Shown here: one piece after another, positions 10,030 to 18,377 of the stretch
Layout of the letters: every line of letters starts with the position of its first letter
How positions within the stretch are numbered: the stretch's first letter is position 1
Source: Pseudonocardia alni
GTDB lineage: Bacteria; Actinomycetota; Actinomycetes; Mycobacteriales; Pseudonocardiaceae
Direction of reading: 5' to 3'
Length of the DNA: 64,000 bases
NCBI RefSeq assembly: GCF_002813375.1
Contig: NZ_PHUJ01000003.1
Coordinates: forward strand, 3,720,001-3,784,000
The notes under the pieces: generated by a model
What the model was told of the DNA's origin: nothing
The model's input: only the letters and a program-made list of their open reading frames with translations
Database searches by the model: none
Position numbers and translations under genes: made by a program

Positions 10030-10070
10030 CCTGTGGCACAGGGACACAGCCCGTGTCCCTGAACCACAGG
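10030..10070 (+). promoter_or_regulatory. RNA hairpin overlapping the ribosome binding site of the small secreted protein
   Basis: CCTGTGG (10030-10036) pairs with CCACAGG (10064-10070), and inside it AGGGACAC (10040-10047) pairs with GTGTCCCT (10053-10060). The arms are separated by a 3x3 internal loop, and the terminal loop is five bases. The outer right arm contains the first three bases of the AGGAGG ribosome binding site (10068-10073). When folded, the hairpin would hinder ribosome access. The remainder of 9882-10079 holds only a smaller inverted repeat (GTTACCGCC/GGCGTAAC near 9892) after purD. Confidence 0.6.
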
Positions 10071-10079
10071 AGGATCACC

Positions 10080-10289
10080 ATGGCCCACGCTCCCCAGCAG
10101 GCCCGTCGTCGTCGCGCCCTCGCCCTCGTGGGTGGCGTCGTCGCCGCGCCGCTCGCCGCCCTGGCGCTCACCGGCACCGCGCAGGCGGCCGAGCTGACCC
10201 CGGTCGCCGAGTACCTCGACGACACCGTCGCCGACACCGACGCGCAGATCGGCGCCGTCGTCGACGCCCTGGGCTTCGAGGCCGAGTGA
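10080..10289 (+). CDS. Small secreted protein of unknown function
   Basis: 69 residues from the ATG at 10080, which sits six bases behind a perfect AGGAGG; the in-frame GTG at 10053 would lie inside the hairpin arm and is rejected. The N-terminus is a textbook Sec signal peptide: basic start (QARRRRAL), hydrophobic core (ALVGGVVAAPLAALALTG), and cleavage motif AQA before AELTP. The mature part would be only about 35 acidic residues (AEYLDDTVADTDAQIGAVVDALGFEAE), with no Cys. I do not recognise a family. Monocistronic: hairpin in front, terminator behind. Confidence 0.7.
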   Translation: MAHAPQQARRRRALALVGGVVAAPLAALALTGTAQAAELTPVAEYLDDTVADTDAQIGAVVDALGFEAE

Positions 10290-10326
10290 CACCGGGCGGG
10301 CCCCGCGTCCGCCCCGGTTCGTGACC

Positions 10327-10368
10327 GACCGCGCGCCCGGGAGTGGGCTCCCGCCCGGGCGCGCGGTC
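10327..10368 (+). terminator. Strong hairpin terminator after the small secreted protein
   Basis: GACCGCGCGCCCGGG (10327-10341) pairs perfectly with CCCGGGCGCGCGGTC (10354-10368). It separates the small gene from the aminotransferase. Confidence 0.8.
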
Positions 10369-10391
10369 CGGTCCCGTGCCGGGCCGCCGCC

Positions 10392-10397
10392 TAGGCT
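10392..10397 (+). promoter_or_regulatory. -10 box of a leaderless aminotransferase transcript
   Basis: TAGGCT ends seven bases before the GTG at 10405, with no ribosome binding site between. Confidence 0.5.
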
Positions 10398-10404
10398 CGG
10401 CGGC

Positions 10405-11574
10405 GTGACCCGCCTGACCGTCGCCGCCCGTGCCGCCGTCGCCCCGTTCCACGTCATGGACGTCTGGGCGGCCGCCGCCGAACGGGCCCGCACCCACGGC
10501 GACCTGATCAACCTCTCGGCCGGTCAGCCGTCGACCCCGGCGCCGGAACCCGTGCGCGCGGCCGCCGTCGCCGCGGTGCAGTCGGAGGTGCTCGGTTACA
10601 CCGTCGCCCCCGGCATCGCGGAGCTGCGCGAGGCCGTCGCCGGGCACTACCGGCGCACCCGGGAGCTGGAGGTCGACCCGGGCGACGTCGTGCTCACCAC
10701 CGGGTCCTCCGGCGGGTTCCTGCTGGCTTTCCTCGCCGCGTTCGACGCGGGTGACCGCGTCGCCATGGCCCGCCCCGGCTACCCCTGCTACCGCAACATC
10801 CTCGCCGCGCTGGGCTGCGAGGTCGTCGAGCTGCCGTGCGGGCCGGCGACCCGGTTCCAGCCCACCGTGGAGATGCTGGAGGCGCTCGACGAGCCGGTGA
10901 AGGGCCTGATCGTGGCCAGCCCGGCGAACCCCACCGGAACCGTCCTCGACCCCGCCGAGCTGGCGGCGCTCGCGTCGTACTGCGAGGAGCGCGGCATCCA
11001 GCTCGTCAGCGACGAGATCTACCACGGCATCACGTTCCCGGGCAGCCCCGCGACGAGCAGCGCCTGGGAGACCTCGCGGGAGGCCGTGCTGGTCAACTCG
11101 TTCTCGAAGTACTTCTCGATGACCGGCTGGCGCCTCGGCTGGCTGGTGTGTCCGCCGCGGCTGCGCCGCACCGTGGAGGGGCTGGCCGGCAACTTCACCG
11201 TCTGCCCGCCCGCGCTGCCCCAGCACGCGGCGCTCGCCGCGTTCGACGAGGCGAGCTACGCCGAGGCCGACTCCCACGTCGTGCGCTACGGCCGTAACCG
11301 GGACCTGCTGCTCGACGGCCTGCGCGGGCTCGGGATCACCCGGCTCGCCCCCGCCGACGGCGCGTTCTACGTCTACGCCGACATCGCGCACCTGCTGCGC
11401 GAGGGCGAGGACTCGATGGCCCTGACCTACCGGCTGCTCGCCGACACCGGCATCGCCGTCGCACCGGGGCAGGACTTCGACCCGGTCGACGGCGGCGCCT
11501 ACATCCGCTTCTCCGGCGCCGGGACGCCCGAGGGCATCACCGAGGCGCTGGAGCGGCTGCGGGCCTGGGTCTGA
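10405..11574 (+). CDS. PLP-dependent class I/II aminotransferase
   Basis: 389 residues, fold-type I, from a GTG at 10405. Conserved marks are INLSAGQPSTPAPEPV, the cofactor-phosphate region TTGSSGGFLLAF, NPTGTV (Asn binding the PLP oxygen), DEIYHGI, and the Schiff-base Lys235 in NSFSKYFSMTGWRLGW. The C-terminus carries the substrate-carboxylate Arg in YIRFSGAG. It belongs with aspartate/alanine-type aminotransferases; the amino donor and acceptor cannot be told by eye. Its own leaderless promoter and a convergent neighbour indicate a single-gene transcript. Confidence 0.9.
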   Translation: MTRLTVAARAAVAPFHVMDVWAAAAERARTHGDLINLSAGQPSTPAPEPVRAAAVAAVQSEVLGYTVAPGIAELREAVAGHYRRTRELEVDPGDVVLTTGSSGGFLLAFLAAFDAGDRVAMARPGYPCYRNILAALGCEVVELPCGPATRFQPTVEMLEALDEPVKGLIVASPANPTGTVLDPAELAALASYCEERGIQLVSDEIYHGITFPGSPATSSAWETSREAVLVNSFSKYFSMTGWRLGWLVCPPRLRRTVEGLAGNFTVCPPALPQHAALAAFDEASYAEADSHVVRYGRNRDLLLDGLRGLGITRLAPADGAFYVYADIAHLLREGEDSMALTYRLLADTGIAVAPGQDFDPVDGGAYIRFSGAGTPEGITEALERLRAWV

Positions 11575-11581
11575 GCCGGCC

Positions 11582-13732
11582 TCAGAGCACCAGCTCGGGC
11601 TTCACCGCCGTCGCCGTCCACACCCGCTTGCGGTATGCCGCGAACGTCGCCAGCGCCAGCGCCCCGACGAACCAGGCCAGCAGCACCGGCACCGCCGTCC
11701 CGACGACACCCGCCAGCTCGCCGCCGTACATCAGGTGGCGCAGTGCGTCGACGGCGTAGCCCATCGGCATCACGTGGTGCACCGGGTAGAGCGGCCCGGG
11801 GATGGTCTGCCACGGGAACGTTCCGCCCGCCGAGACGAGCTGCAGCACCATCAGGACGAGCCCGAGGAACTGCCCGACCGCGCCGAGCAGGGCGTTGAGG
11901 GCGTGCACGATCGCGGTGAACGTCATCGAGGTCAGCCACAGCAGCGCCAGCGTCGCGAACGGGTGCACCGGGGTGATCCCCAGCAGCAGCGACACCACCG
12001 CGTACATGCCGGTGACCTGCACGACTCCCAGCAGGCCGGCCGGGATCCAGCCGCCCAGCGCGATCCGCAGCGGGCTCTGCCCGGCCGCGATCGCCCGTCG
12101 GGACAGGGGCTGGACCAGCAGGAACAGCACGTAGCCGCCGATCCAGGTGGCGAGTGCCATGAAGAACGGGGCCAGCCCGGCGCCGTAGGTGTCGGCCTGG
12201 GAGTAGGCGACGTCGCGGGTGGCGACGGGGTCGCCGATGTTCGCGGCGGTGGCCTCCCGGACGCCCGGGGCCGGGTTCGGGATGTCGTCCAGGCCCGAGG
12301 CCAGGCCGTCGTGCAGCCGCGTCGCGCCGGTGGCGAGCTCACCGGTGCCCGAGTCGAGCCGGCGCGCCCCGTCGGCGAGCCGGTCGGTCCCGTCGACCGC
12401 GGTGCGCTCCCCGGCGACGAGCCGGTCCGCCCCGGTCCGCAGCGCGGTGGCGCCGGTGGACAGCTGCGTGGCGCCGTCGGAGAGCTTCCGGACGCCGCCG
12501 GACAGCTCGGTCGCGCCGTCGCGCAGGGTCCCGGCGCCGTCGGCGGCGCTCGCGATGCCGCGGCTGAGCTGCGGGGCCGACGCGGCGAGCTGCTCGGCGC
12601 CGTCGGCGACCCGCCCCGCGCCGGAACCGAGGCGGTCGAGCTGCCCGGACACCTGCTGGACGCGGGCGTTGCCGTCGACCAGCGGCTGCTTCGCGGTCGA
12701 CAGCGCGGCCAGGGCCTGCTGCACCTGCTCGTCGGTGAACCCGCGCTCGCGCAGGTTCGCGGCGATGGTGCCGTCGGCGGCGTCGAGCTGGTCGGCCAGC
12801 CGGGCGCTCTCCTGCGCGACCCGGTCCCCGGCCGCGGCCAGCTGCGCGTTGCCGTCGGCGACCTGGCGGGCGCCGTCGGCGAGGCGCCGCGACTGCGCGG
12901 GCAGGTCGGCGGTGGCCTGGCGCAGGGTGCCCAGCCCGGTCGCGAGCTCCCCGGCGCCCGAGGACAGCCGGTCCGCGCCGGACGCGGCGGTGCCCGTCCC
13001 CGTGGCGAGGGTCCCGGCCCCGGTCGCGAGCTCGCCCGCGCCGCCGGAGAGCTGCTGGGCGCCGTCGAGGAGCGTCCGCTGCCCGGTCGCCAGCTCACCG
13101 GCGCCGGACGCCAGCCGGGCGGCCCCGTCGTGGGCGGTGGCCGCGCCGTCGGCGAGCTTCCCGGCGCCGTCCGCGGCCTCCTGGGTCCTGGTGTGGATCG
13201 TGGAGAAGCCGGTGAGGAACCGGTCCGCGGCCTGCGTCCCGACCTCCTTGGCGACCGACTCGCGGACCCGGGTGGTGAGGGTGTCGGCGATCGTGCGGGC
13301 CAGGTAGTTGTTGGCGTCGTTGGTGGTGAGCACGAGGATCCCCTGGCGCGGGGTGAACTCGCCGGAGGACTGCAGGGCCGCGGTGAAGTCGCGCGGGATC
13401 GACACGGCGAAGGTGTAGACGTTGTCGCGGACGCCGCGGTCGGCCTCGGCGGCCGAGACCCGGTGGAAGTCGAACGAGCCGGAGTCGGTCAGCTCCGTCG
13501 CGACGTCCTGGCCGACGTTCTGCGCCTTCCCGTCGGCGTCGGTGCCGCCCGCGTCGTCGACGACGAGCGCGGCGGGCACCTGGTCCAGGCGGGAGTAGGG
13601 GTCGCCGTTGGCGTAGAGGTAGAAGCCCGCGTAGAGCATCGGGATCATCAGCAGCGCGAGCACGGCCAGGACCGGCAGCCGCCCGGCGGTGATCCGCCGC
13701 AGCTCGCTGATCGCCATCCGGATCGCGCTCAT
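11582..13732 (-). CDS. YhgE/Pip-type membrane protein
   Basis: 716 residues from an ATG at 13732 whose first four bases overlap the end of the upstream ATPase gene, so the two are coupled. One N-terminal membrane segment (LPVLAVLALLMIPMLYAGFYL) leads to a long extracytoplasmic region. From about residue 190 to 500 it is a heptad-like repeat of LADGAxxL / LSSGAGELATG motifs typical of the YhgE/Pip family. Five or six membrane helices close the protein (for example FFMALATWIGGYVLFLLV and GILPV-type segments of the ABC-2 permease kind). Family members include phage infection protein and the transporter-like subunits near type VII secretion systems. Exact role unknown. Confidence 0.9.
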   Translation of the reverse strand: MSAIRMAISELRRITAGRLPVLAVLALLMIPMLYAGFYLYANGDPYSRLDQVPAALVVDDAGGTDADGKAQNVGQDVATELTDSGSFDFHRVSAAEADRGVRDNVYTFAVSIPRDFTAALQSSGEFTPRQGILVLTTNDANNYLARTIADTLTTRVRESVAKEVGTQAADRFLTGFSTIHTRTQEAADGAGKLADGAATAHDGAARLASGAGELATGQRTLLDGAQQLSGGAGELATGAGTLATGTGTAASGADRLSSGAGELATGLGTLRQATADLPAQSRRLADGARQVADGNAQLAAAGDRVAQESARLADQLDAADGTIAANLRERGFTDEQVQQALAALSTAKQPLVDGNARVQQVSGQLDRLGSGAGRVADGAEQLAASAPQLSRGIASAADGAGTLRDGATELSGGVRKLSDGATQLSTGATALRTGADRLVAGERTAVDGTDRLADGARRLDSGTGELATGATRLHDGLASGLDDIPNPAPGVREATAANIGDPVATRDVAYSQADTYGAGLAPFFMALATWIGGYVLFLLVQPLSRRAIAAGQSPLRIALGGWIPAGLLGVVQVTGMYAVVSLLLGITPVHPFATLALLWLTSMTFTAIVHALNALLGAVGQFLGLVLMVLQLVSAGGTFPWQTIPGPLYPVHHVMPMGYAVDALRHLMYGGELAGVVGTAVPVLLAWFVGALALATFAAYRKRVWTATAVKPELVL

Positions 13733-14679
13733 GAGGTCCGCTCCGTGCTCTCGTCGCCGTCGGTGGTCCCGGGGGTGAGGTCGGACCCGGGCAGGATCGC
13801 CGTGCCCGCGTCCCGCGGGGGCTCCCCGGTGCCGGGCGGCGGAGCGTCCGCGGTCCCGGCGGGGCGGCGGCGCAGCAGCCGCCGGGTCCAGCCCTGGGGC
13901 AGGTCGTCGGCCCCCTGCGGTGCGACGACGGTCAGCGGCCCCGTCGGGTCCTCGGGCCTGCTGTGCCGCCCGGGGGGCTCCGGCAGCGCGCCGGCGTCGC
14001 CCCCGCCGAGCCGCACAGCGGGCACCCCCAGCAGCGCCGCCGACCCCTCGGTGCAGGTCACGACGACGGCGAACCCGGCGCGGGCGTGCTCGGAGGCGAC
14101 CTGCCACCAGGTCACCGGGGTGCCGCCGTGCCGGTCCGGCGCGGTCAGCACGAGCACCCGCACCCCGGGCCGGGACGCGGCCAGCGCGGTCATCAGCCCG
14201 ATCCGCACGGGCGCGGGCACGTCCTCGAACCGCGAGCGCACCCAGGTCTGCGCGCCCCGCGCGCCCAGCCACTCGGTCACCGCCCGCGGGGTGGTGCCGC
14301 GCCCGGCCATCGCCAGCTCCTCGCCGACGACGGTCCGCAGCGGCAGCACCGGCTCCGGCTCGCTGACCCCGGGCGTGTCGACGACGGCGACGGCGCGACG
14401 CAGGCGGCGCGGGTCGTCGTCGCCGTCGAGGGTGACGGTGCCGTGGTCGGGCCGCATCCGCCCGGCCAGCGCCAGCGCCAGCGCGGTGTGCCCGGAGCCG
14501 GGGGTGCCCGCGACCAGCAGCACCGAGCCGGGGACGGTGCGCAGCGAGGTCGACGCGAGCAACACCCCGTGGGTGCCGTCGACGGCGACGCCCTCGGCGA
14601 CGAGCGCGGCCTCGGGGGCGCCCTCGGGGACGGCGGTGGCCTCGGTATCGGGAGCGGGCGAGGGGGCGGAGCTGCTCAT
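13729..14679 (-). CDS. ABC-type ATPase-like protein with His in place of the Walker A lysine
   Basis: 316 residues from an ATG at 14679; its stop overlaps the YhgE/Pip start by four bases, implying a two-subunit unit. Residues 58-66 read GTPGSGHTA where an ABC ATPase should have GxxGxGK(S/T): His64 replaces the lysine. The rest is ABC-like but worn: RPDHGTVTLDGDDDPRRLRRAVA, no LSGGQ signature, and VLVLTAPD where Walker B would lie. The C-terminal 90 residues are Pro/Gly-rich. ATP hydrolysis by the normal mechanism is doubtful. Probably the cytoplasmic partner of the membrane protein encoded downstream. Confidence 0.75.
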   Translation of the reverse strand: MSSSAPSPAPDTEATAVPEGAPEAALVAEGVAVDGTHGVLLASTSLRTVPGSVLLVAGTPGSGHTALALALAGRMRPDHGTVTLDGDDDPRRLRRAVAVVDTPGVSEPEPVLPLRTVVGEELAMAGRGTTPRAVTEWLGARGAQTWVRSRFEDVPAPVRIGLMTALAASRPGVRVLVLTAPDRHGGTPVTWWQVASEHARAGFAVVVTCTEGSAALLGVPAVRLGGGDAGALPEPPGRHSRPEDPTGPLTVVAPQGADDLPQGWTRRLLRRRPAGTADAPPPGTGEPPRDAGTAILPGSDLTPGTTDGDESTERTS

Positions 14680-15033
14680 GACGGTCCTGCTGTCCTGGGC
14701 GCCCCGGGCCGCACGACACCCGGCGATCGCGGGTCCGCGCAGCTCACCGGCACCGGTCGTGGGTCGGAGCCACCGGCGCCCGGCGGTGCGTACGCACGGG
14801 CGCGACGGCGGCGGAAGCCTAGGCCGACGCCTGCTCCGGCGTCCGGCCGTCGCCCAGTGTGGACCCGATCGTGCGGGCCGACTTGACCTCGGACGACAGT
14901 GAGTTGACCCGGCGCGACACTGTGACGGCGGCGACGAGCGACGCCCGGAGCGTCCGGCCCGGGCGCTCCGGTGCCGGGGGCGGAGGGCGACCCGGAGCGC
15001 CGGCGGAGGGCGGCGCGGGGTGGGACCGGGGGC
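14680..15033. other. Intergenic region with a compact repeat-like element
   Basis: 354 bases between the threonine aldolase stop and the ATPase start, both minus-strand genes; it should contain the ATPase promoter. A 68-base element at 14855-14922 is bounded by CAGTGT and ACACTG and contains two close copies of a GAxTTGACC motif (14880-14888 and 14902-14909 region). No convincing gene; short frames through the element read well in both directions but lack a start with a ribosome site. Confidence 0.4.
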
Positions 15034-16194
15034 TCAGCCGCCGAGGGCGGTGCGGGGCAGCGGCGCAGGGCCGCCGGGGGAGCCGGTGCTGGACGGGCCG
15101 ACCTCGCCGATCCGGTCCAGCGCCGCCTTGATGTGCTTGTCGCCGACGTCGCGGTGGGTCATCAGCCGCAGCTTGCCCGCGATGGCGCCGGCGCGGACAC
15201 CGGCCTCGGCGAACGCGGCGATCGTGCCGCGCACGTCGGCCACGTCCACCAGCACGATGTTGGTCTGCGGCTCGCGGACCCGCCAGCCGCGCTCGCGCAG
15301 TCCGGCGGCGAGCCGCGTCGCCAGGTCGTGGTCCTCGGCGAGCCGGTCGATGTCCTCCAGCGCGACGAGCCCGGCCGCGGCCAGCACCCCGCCCTGCCGG
15401 ACGCCGCCGCCGAGCATCTTGCGCAGCCGCCGGGCGTGCTCGACGAACTCCGCCGACCCCGCGACGACCGACCCGACCGGCGCGCCGAGCCCCTTGGACA
15501 GGCACACCGCGACCGTGTCGGCGCCGACGGTCAGCGCGCCCGGCGGGACCCCGAGCGCGACCGCGGCGTTCCACAGCCGGGCGCCGTCGAGGTGCACCGA
15601 GAGCCGGGCGGCCCGCGCCGCGGCGGCGACGGAGGCGTGCTCCTCCGGTGCGGTCACGGTGCCGCCCGCGGAGTTGTGGGTGTTCTCCAGGCACAGCAGC
15701 ACCGGGCGCAGGGAGGCGTAGGAGCCGTCGTCGGCGGCGGCCCGGCGCACAGCGGACGCGGTGACCTTGCCGGGGCCCGCGTCGTGCGGCAGCGGCCGCG
15801 GCATCCCGCCGGCCAGCCACGCGGCCGTGCCCAGCTCGAAGTCGAGCACGTGCGCGCCCTGGGGGGCGAGGAAGGAGTCACCGCGGCCGAGCCTGCTCAT
15901 CAGCGCGATCAGGTTCGCCATCGAGCCGGTGGGCGTCCACAGCGCGTCGGCGGCGCCGAGCAGGCCGGCGACCCGTTCCTCCAGCTCGCGCATGGTGGGG
16001 TCGCCGTCGAGCACGTCGTCGCCGACCTCGGCCTCGGCCATCGCCCGGCGCATCGCCTCGGTCGGCAGCGTGACGGTGTCCGATCGCAGGTCGACGGGCT
16101 CGCCGGGGGCCGGGGCGGCCGCCGCCCCGCGCGCACCACCGCGCGGTGACCAGCGGCTTCTGGGTGACGGACGCACACCACCAGTGTGTTCCAT
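15034..16194 (-). CDS. Low-specificity L-threonine aldolase / beta-eliminating lyase family
   Basis: 386 residues from an ATG at 16194; the first 30 residues are a low-complexity Arg/Ala stretch, so the real start may be a little downstream. From VDLRSDTVTLPTEAMRRAM on it follows the threonine aldolase pattern: GDDVLDGDPTMRELE, TGSMANLIALMSRLGRGD, LENTHNSAGGTV, VHLDGARLWNAA, and the PLP lysine Lys234 in VCLSKGLGAPVGS, with RKMLGGGVRQGGVLAAAG after it. The family splits threonine to glycine and acetaldehyde. Acts in the cytoplasm; divergent from a TetR gene, which may or may not control it. Confidence 0.9.
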   Translation of the reverse strand: MEHTGGVRPSPRSRWSPRGGARGAAAAPAPGEPVDLRSDTVTLPTEAMRRAMAEAEVGDDVLDGDPTMRELEERVAGLLGAADALWTPTGSMANLIALMSRLGRGDSFLAPQGAHVLDFELGTAAWLAGGMPRPLPHDAGPGKVTASAVRRAAADDGSYASLRPVLLCLENTHNSAGGTVTAPEEHASVAAAARAARLSVHLDGARLWNAAVALGVPPGALTVGADTVAVCLSKGLGAPVGSVVAGSAEFVEHARRLRKMLGGGVRQGGVLAAAGLVALEDIDRLAEDHDLATRLAAGLRERGWRVREPQTNIVLVDVADVRGTIAAFAEAGVRAGAIAGKLRLMTHRDVGDKHIKAALDRIGEVGPSSTGSPGGPAPLPRTALGG

Positions 16195-16311
16195 CCCCGC
16201 GGCGGTGAGAACGGCAGGGTCACGAAACGGTCACGGTCACCCCGTCCGACCTGGGCGTCGAGTCCGGTATCTCACTCGTCCGGACGGGCCCCGTCTTGGC
16301 ACTATGTGGCG

Positions 16312-16896
16312 ATGGCGGCCCCGAAGCAGACCGAGAAGGGTGAGCGTCGCCGCGCCCTGCTCGTCGCGGCGGCCGCGGAGCTGCTCGCCGAGAGCGGGTT
16401 CGACGCGATCCGGCACCGTGCCGTCGCCGAGCGCGCCGGGGTGCCGCTGGCGGCCACGACCTACTACTTCTCCTCGCTGGAGGACCTGGTGTCCGCCGCG
16501 CTCGACCGGCTGGCGCACACCGAGCTGGCCGACGCCCACGACTGCCTCGCCCGGCGCGACGACCCGGCCGAGATCGTGCTCGACCTGCTCCTCGGGCCGC
16601 GCTCGCGCACCGACGGCCTCGACGCCGTCCTGGGCCGGTTCGAGCGGCTGATCGGGTCCGGCCGGCGCCCGTTCCTGGCCGGGCTGCTGCGCGCCCAGCG
16701 CGTCGAGTTCGACGCCCTGCTCGACGAGGCGCTCACCCGCGCGACCGGCCGTCGCCCGGGGCCGGGGGAGGTCCGCAGGCTCACCGCGCTCGTCGACGGC
16801 GTCGTGCTCACCGCGCTGATCGAGGCCGACCCCGACCCGCGCGCGGTCGGCCGGAAGGCGCTCCACGAGGTGCTGGAGTCGTTGCCCCGGGTGTGA
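16312..16896 (+). CDS. TetR-family transcriptional regulator
   Basis: 194 residues from an ATG at 16312. The N-terminal helix-turn-helix is clear (RRALLVAAAAELLAESGF, then AVAERAGVPLAATTYYF at residues 40-58), ending in the usual SSLEDLV. The rest is an all-helical ligand-binding domain with no recognisable effector signature. It lies 53 bases before purB, as a TetR-type gene also does before purB in mycobacteria (from memory, Rv0775-Rv0777). Its likely operator is in the 117-bp gap shared with threonine aldolase (16195-16311), but I see no obvious palindrome there. Confidence 0.9.
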   Translation: MAAPKQTEKGERRRALLVAAAAELLAESGFDAIRHRAVAERAGVPLAATTYYFSSLEDLVSAALDRLAHTELADAHDCLARRDDPAEIVLDLLLGPRSRTDGLDAVLGRFERLIGSGRRPFLAGLLRAQRVEFDALLDEALTRATGRRPGPGEVRRLTALVDGVVLTALIEADPDPRAVGRKALHEVLESLPRV

Positions 16897-16935
16897 GGCC
16901 GCGCTCCCGCCGGTCACAGGGCCCCCACCAGCCAT

Positions 16936-16941
16936 TATCAT
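16936..16941 (+). promoter_or_regulatory. -10 box of a leaderless purB transcript
   Basis: TATCAT ends eight bases before the GTG of purB; no ribosome binding site lies between. The surrounding CCATTATCATCG is unusually AT-rich for this DNA. Confidence 0.55.
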
Positions 16942-16949
16942 CGCGCCAC

Positions 16950-18377
16950 GTGATTCCCAACGTGCTGGCCGCGCGCTACGCGAGCCCCGAGCTGGTCCGC
17001 CTCTGGTCTCCGGAGTACAAGATCCAGCTGGAGCGACGGCTGTGGATCGCGGTGCTCCGCGCCCAGCGCGACCTCGGCATCGAGGTGCCGTCGTCGGTCG
17101 TCGACGACTACGAGGCCGTCGTCGAGCAGGTCGACCTGGGCTCGATCGCCGCCCGCGAGCGCGTCACCCGGCACGACGTGAAGGCCCGCATCGAGGAGTT
17201 CAACGCCCTCGCCGGCCACGAGCACGTGCACAAGGGCATGACCAGCCGCGACCTCACCGAGAACGTGGAGCAGCTGCAGATCCGGCTGTCGCTGGAGCTC
17301 GTCGCCGACCGGACCGTCGCGGTCCTGGCGCGGCTCGGGCGTCGCGCGTCGGAGTACGCCGAGCTGGTCATGGCCGGGCGCAGCCACAACGTCGCCGCGC
17401 AGACCACCACCCTGGGCAAGCGGTTCGCCTCCGCCGCGGACGAGCTGCTCGTCGCGCACGCCCGCCTGGAGGACCTGCGCTCGCGCTACCCGCTGCGCGG
17501 CATCAAGGGCCCGATGGGCACCAGCCAGGACATGCTGGATCTACTGGGCGGCGACACTGAAGCCTCGGTGAAGCTCGAGGACCTGGAGCAGCGCGTCGCC
17601 ACCCACCTGGGGTTCGCCGAGGCGTTCACCAGCGTCGGGCAGGTCTACCCGCGCTCGCTCGACCACGACGTCGTCACCGCTCTGGTGCAGCTGGCGGCGG
17701 CGCCGTCGTCGCTGGCCACGACGATCCGGCTGATGGCGGGCGCCGAGCTCGCCACCGAGGGCTTCGCCCCCGGCCAGGTCGGGTCCAGCGCCATGCCGCA
17801 CAAGATGAACGCGCGTTCCGCGGAACGCATCAACGGCCTCATGGTGATCCTGCGCGGCCTGTCGGTCATGACCGCCGAGCTCGCCGGCTCCCAGTGGAAC
17901 GAGGGCGACGTCTCCTGCTCGGTGGTGCGCCGCGTCGCGCTGCCGGACGCGTTCTTCGCCCTCGACGGCCTCTACGAGACCACGCTGACCGTGCTCGACG
18001 AGTTCGGCGCCTACCCGGCCGTGATCGCCCGCGAGCTCGACCGCTACCTGCCCTTCCTCACCACGACCGCGGTGCTGATGGCCGCCGTCCGCGCCGGGGT
18101 CGGCCGGGAGACCGCGCACGAGGTCATCAAGGAGCACGCGGTCGCCGTCGCACTGGCGATGCGCGAGCAGGGCCAGGCCGACAACGACCTCCTCCAGCGT
18201 CTCGCCGGCGACGACCGGCTCGGCCTGCCCGCCGGCACGCTGGACCGGCTGCTGGAGGACCCGCTGCGGTTCACCGGCGCCGCGTCCGCGCAGGTCGCGG
18301 CGGTCAACGAGAAGATCGCGGCGATCACGGCGAAGCACCCCGAGGCCGCCGCCTACACCCCCGGAGGGATCCTGTGA
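16950..18377 (+). CDS. purB: Adenylosuccinate lyase
   Basis: 475 residues; acts twice in purine synthesis, releasing fumarate from SAICAR and from adenylosuccinate. The GTG at 16950 opens the conserved N-terminus IPNVLAARYASPELVRLWS. Fumarase/aspartase-superfamily signatures follow: HEHVHKGMTSRDLTENVEQ with the catalytic His, MAGRSHNVAAQTTTLGKR, and the mobile signature loop GQVGSSAMPHKMNARSAERI near residue 280. Its stop overlaps the start of purC by four bases (GTGA), so the two are translated together. Confidence 0.97.
   Translation: MIPNVLAARYASPELVRLWSPEYKIQLERRLWIAVLRAQRDLGIEVPSSVVDDYEAVVEQVDLGSIAARERVTRHDVKARIEEFNALAGHEHVHKGMTSRDLTENVEQLQIRLSLELVADRTVAVLARLGRRASEYAELVMAGRSHNVAAQTTTLGKRFASAADELLVAHARLEDLRSRYPLRGIKGPMGTSQDMLDLLGGDTEASVKLEDLEQRVATHLGFAEAFTSVGQVYPRSLDHDVVTALVQLAAAPSSLATTIRLMAGAELATEGFAPGQVGSSAMPHKMNARSAERINGLMVILRGLSVMTAELAGSQWNEGDVSCSVVRRVALPDAFFALDGLYETTLTVLDEFGAYPAVIARELDRYLPFLTTTAVLMAAVRAGVGRETAHEVIKEHAVAVALAMREQGQADNDLLQRLAGDDRLGLPAGTLDRLLEDPLRFTGAASAQVAAVNEKIAAITAKHPEAAAYTPGGIL

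Noticed and set aside
10053..10079. Extended start for the small secreted protein
   Set aside because: The GTG lies inside the hairpin arm, and the ATG at 10080 has a perfect ribosome site and gives a normal signal peptide.
11735..14902. Thousand-codon plus-strand frame opposite the YhgE/Pip gene pair
   Set aside because: Mirror of the heptad-repeat region; no start with a ribosome site and no recognisable domain.
14819..15033. Small protein reading SRRVNSLSSEVKSARTIGS
   Set aside because: Frames are open on both strands through a repeat-like element, with no start codon and ribosome site of their own.
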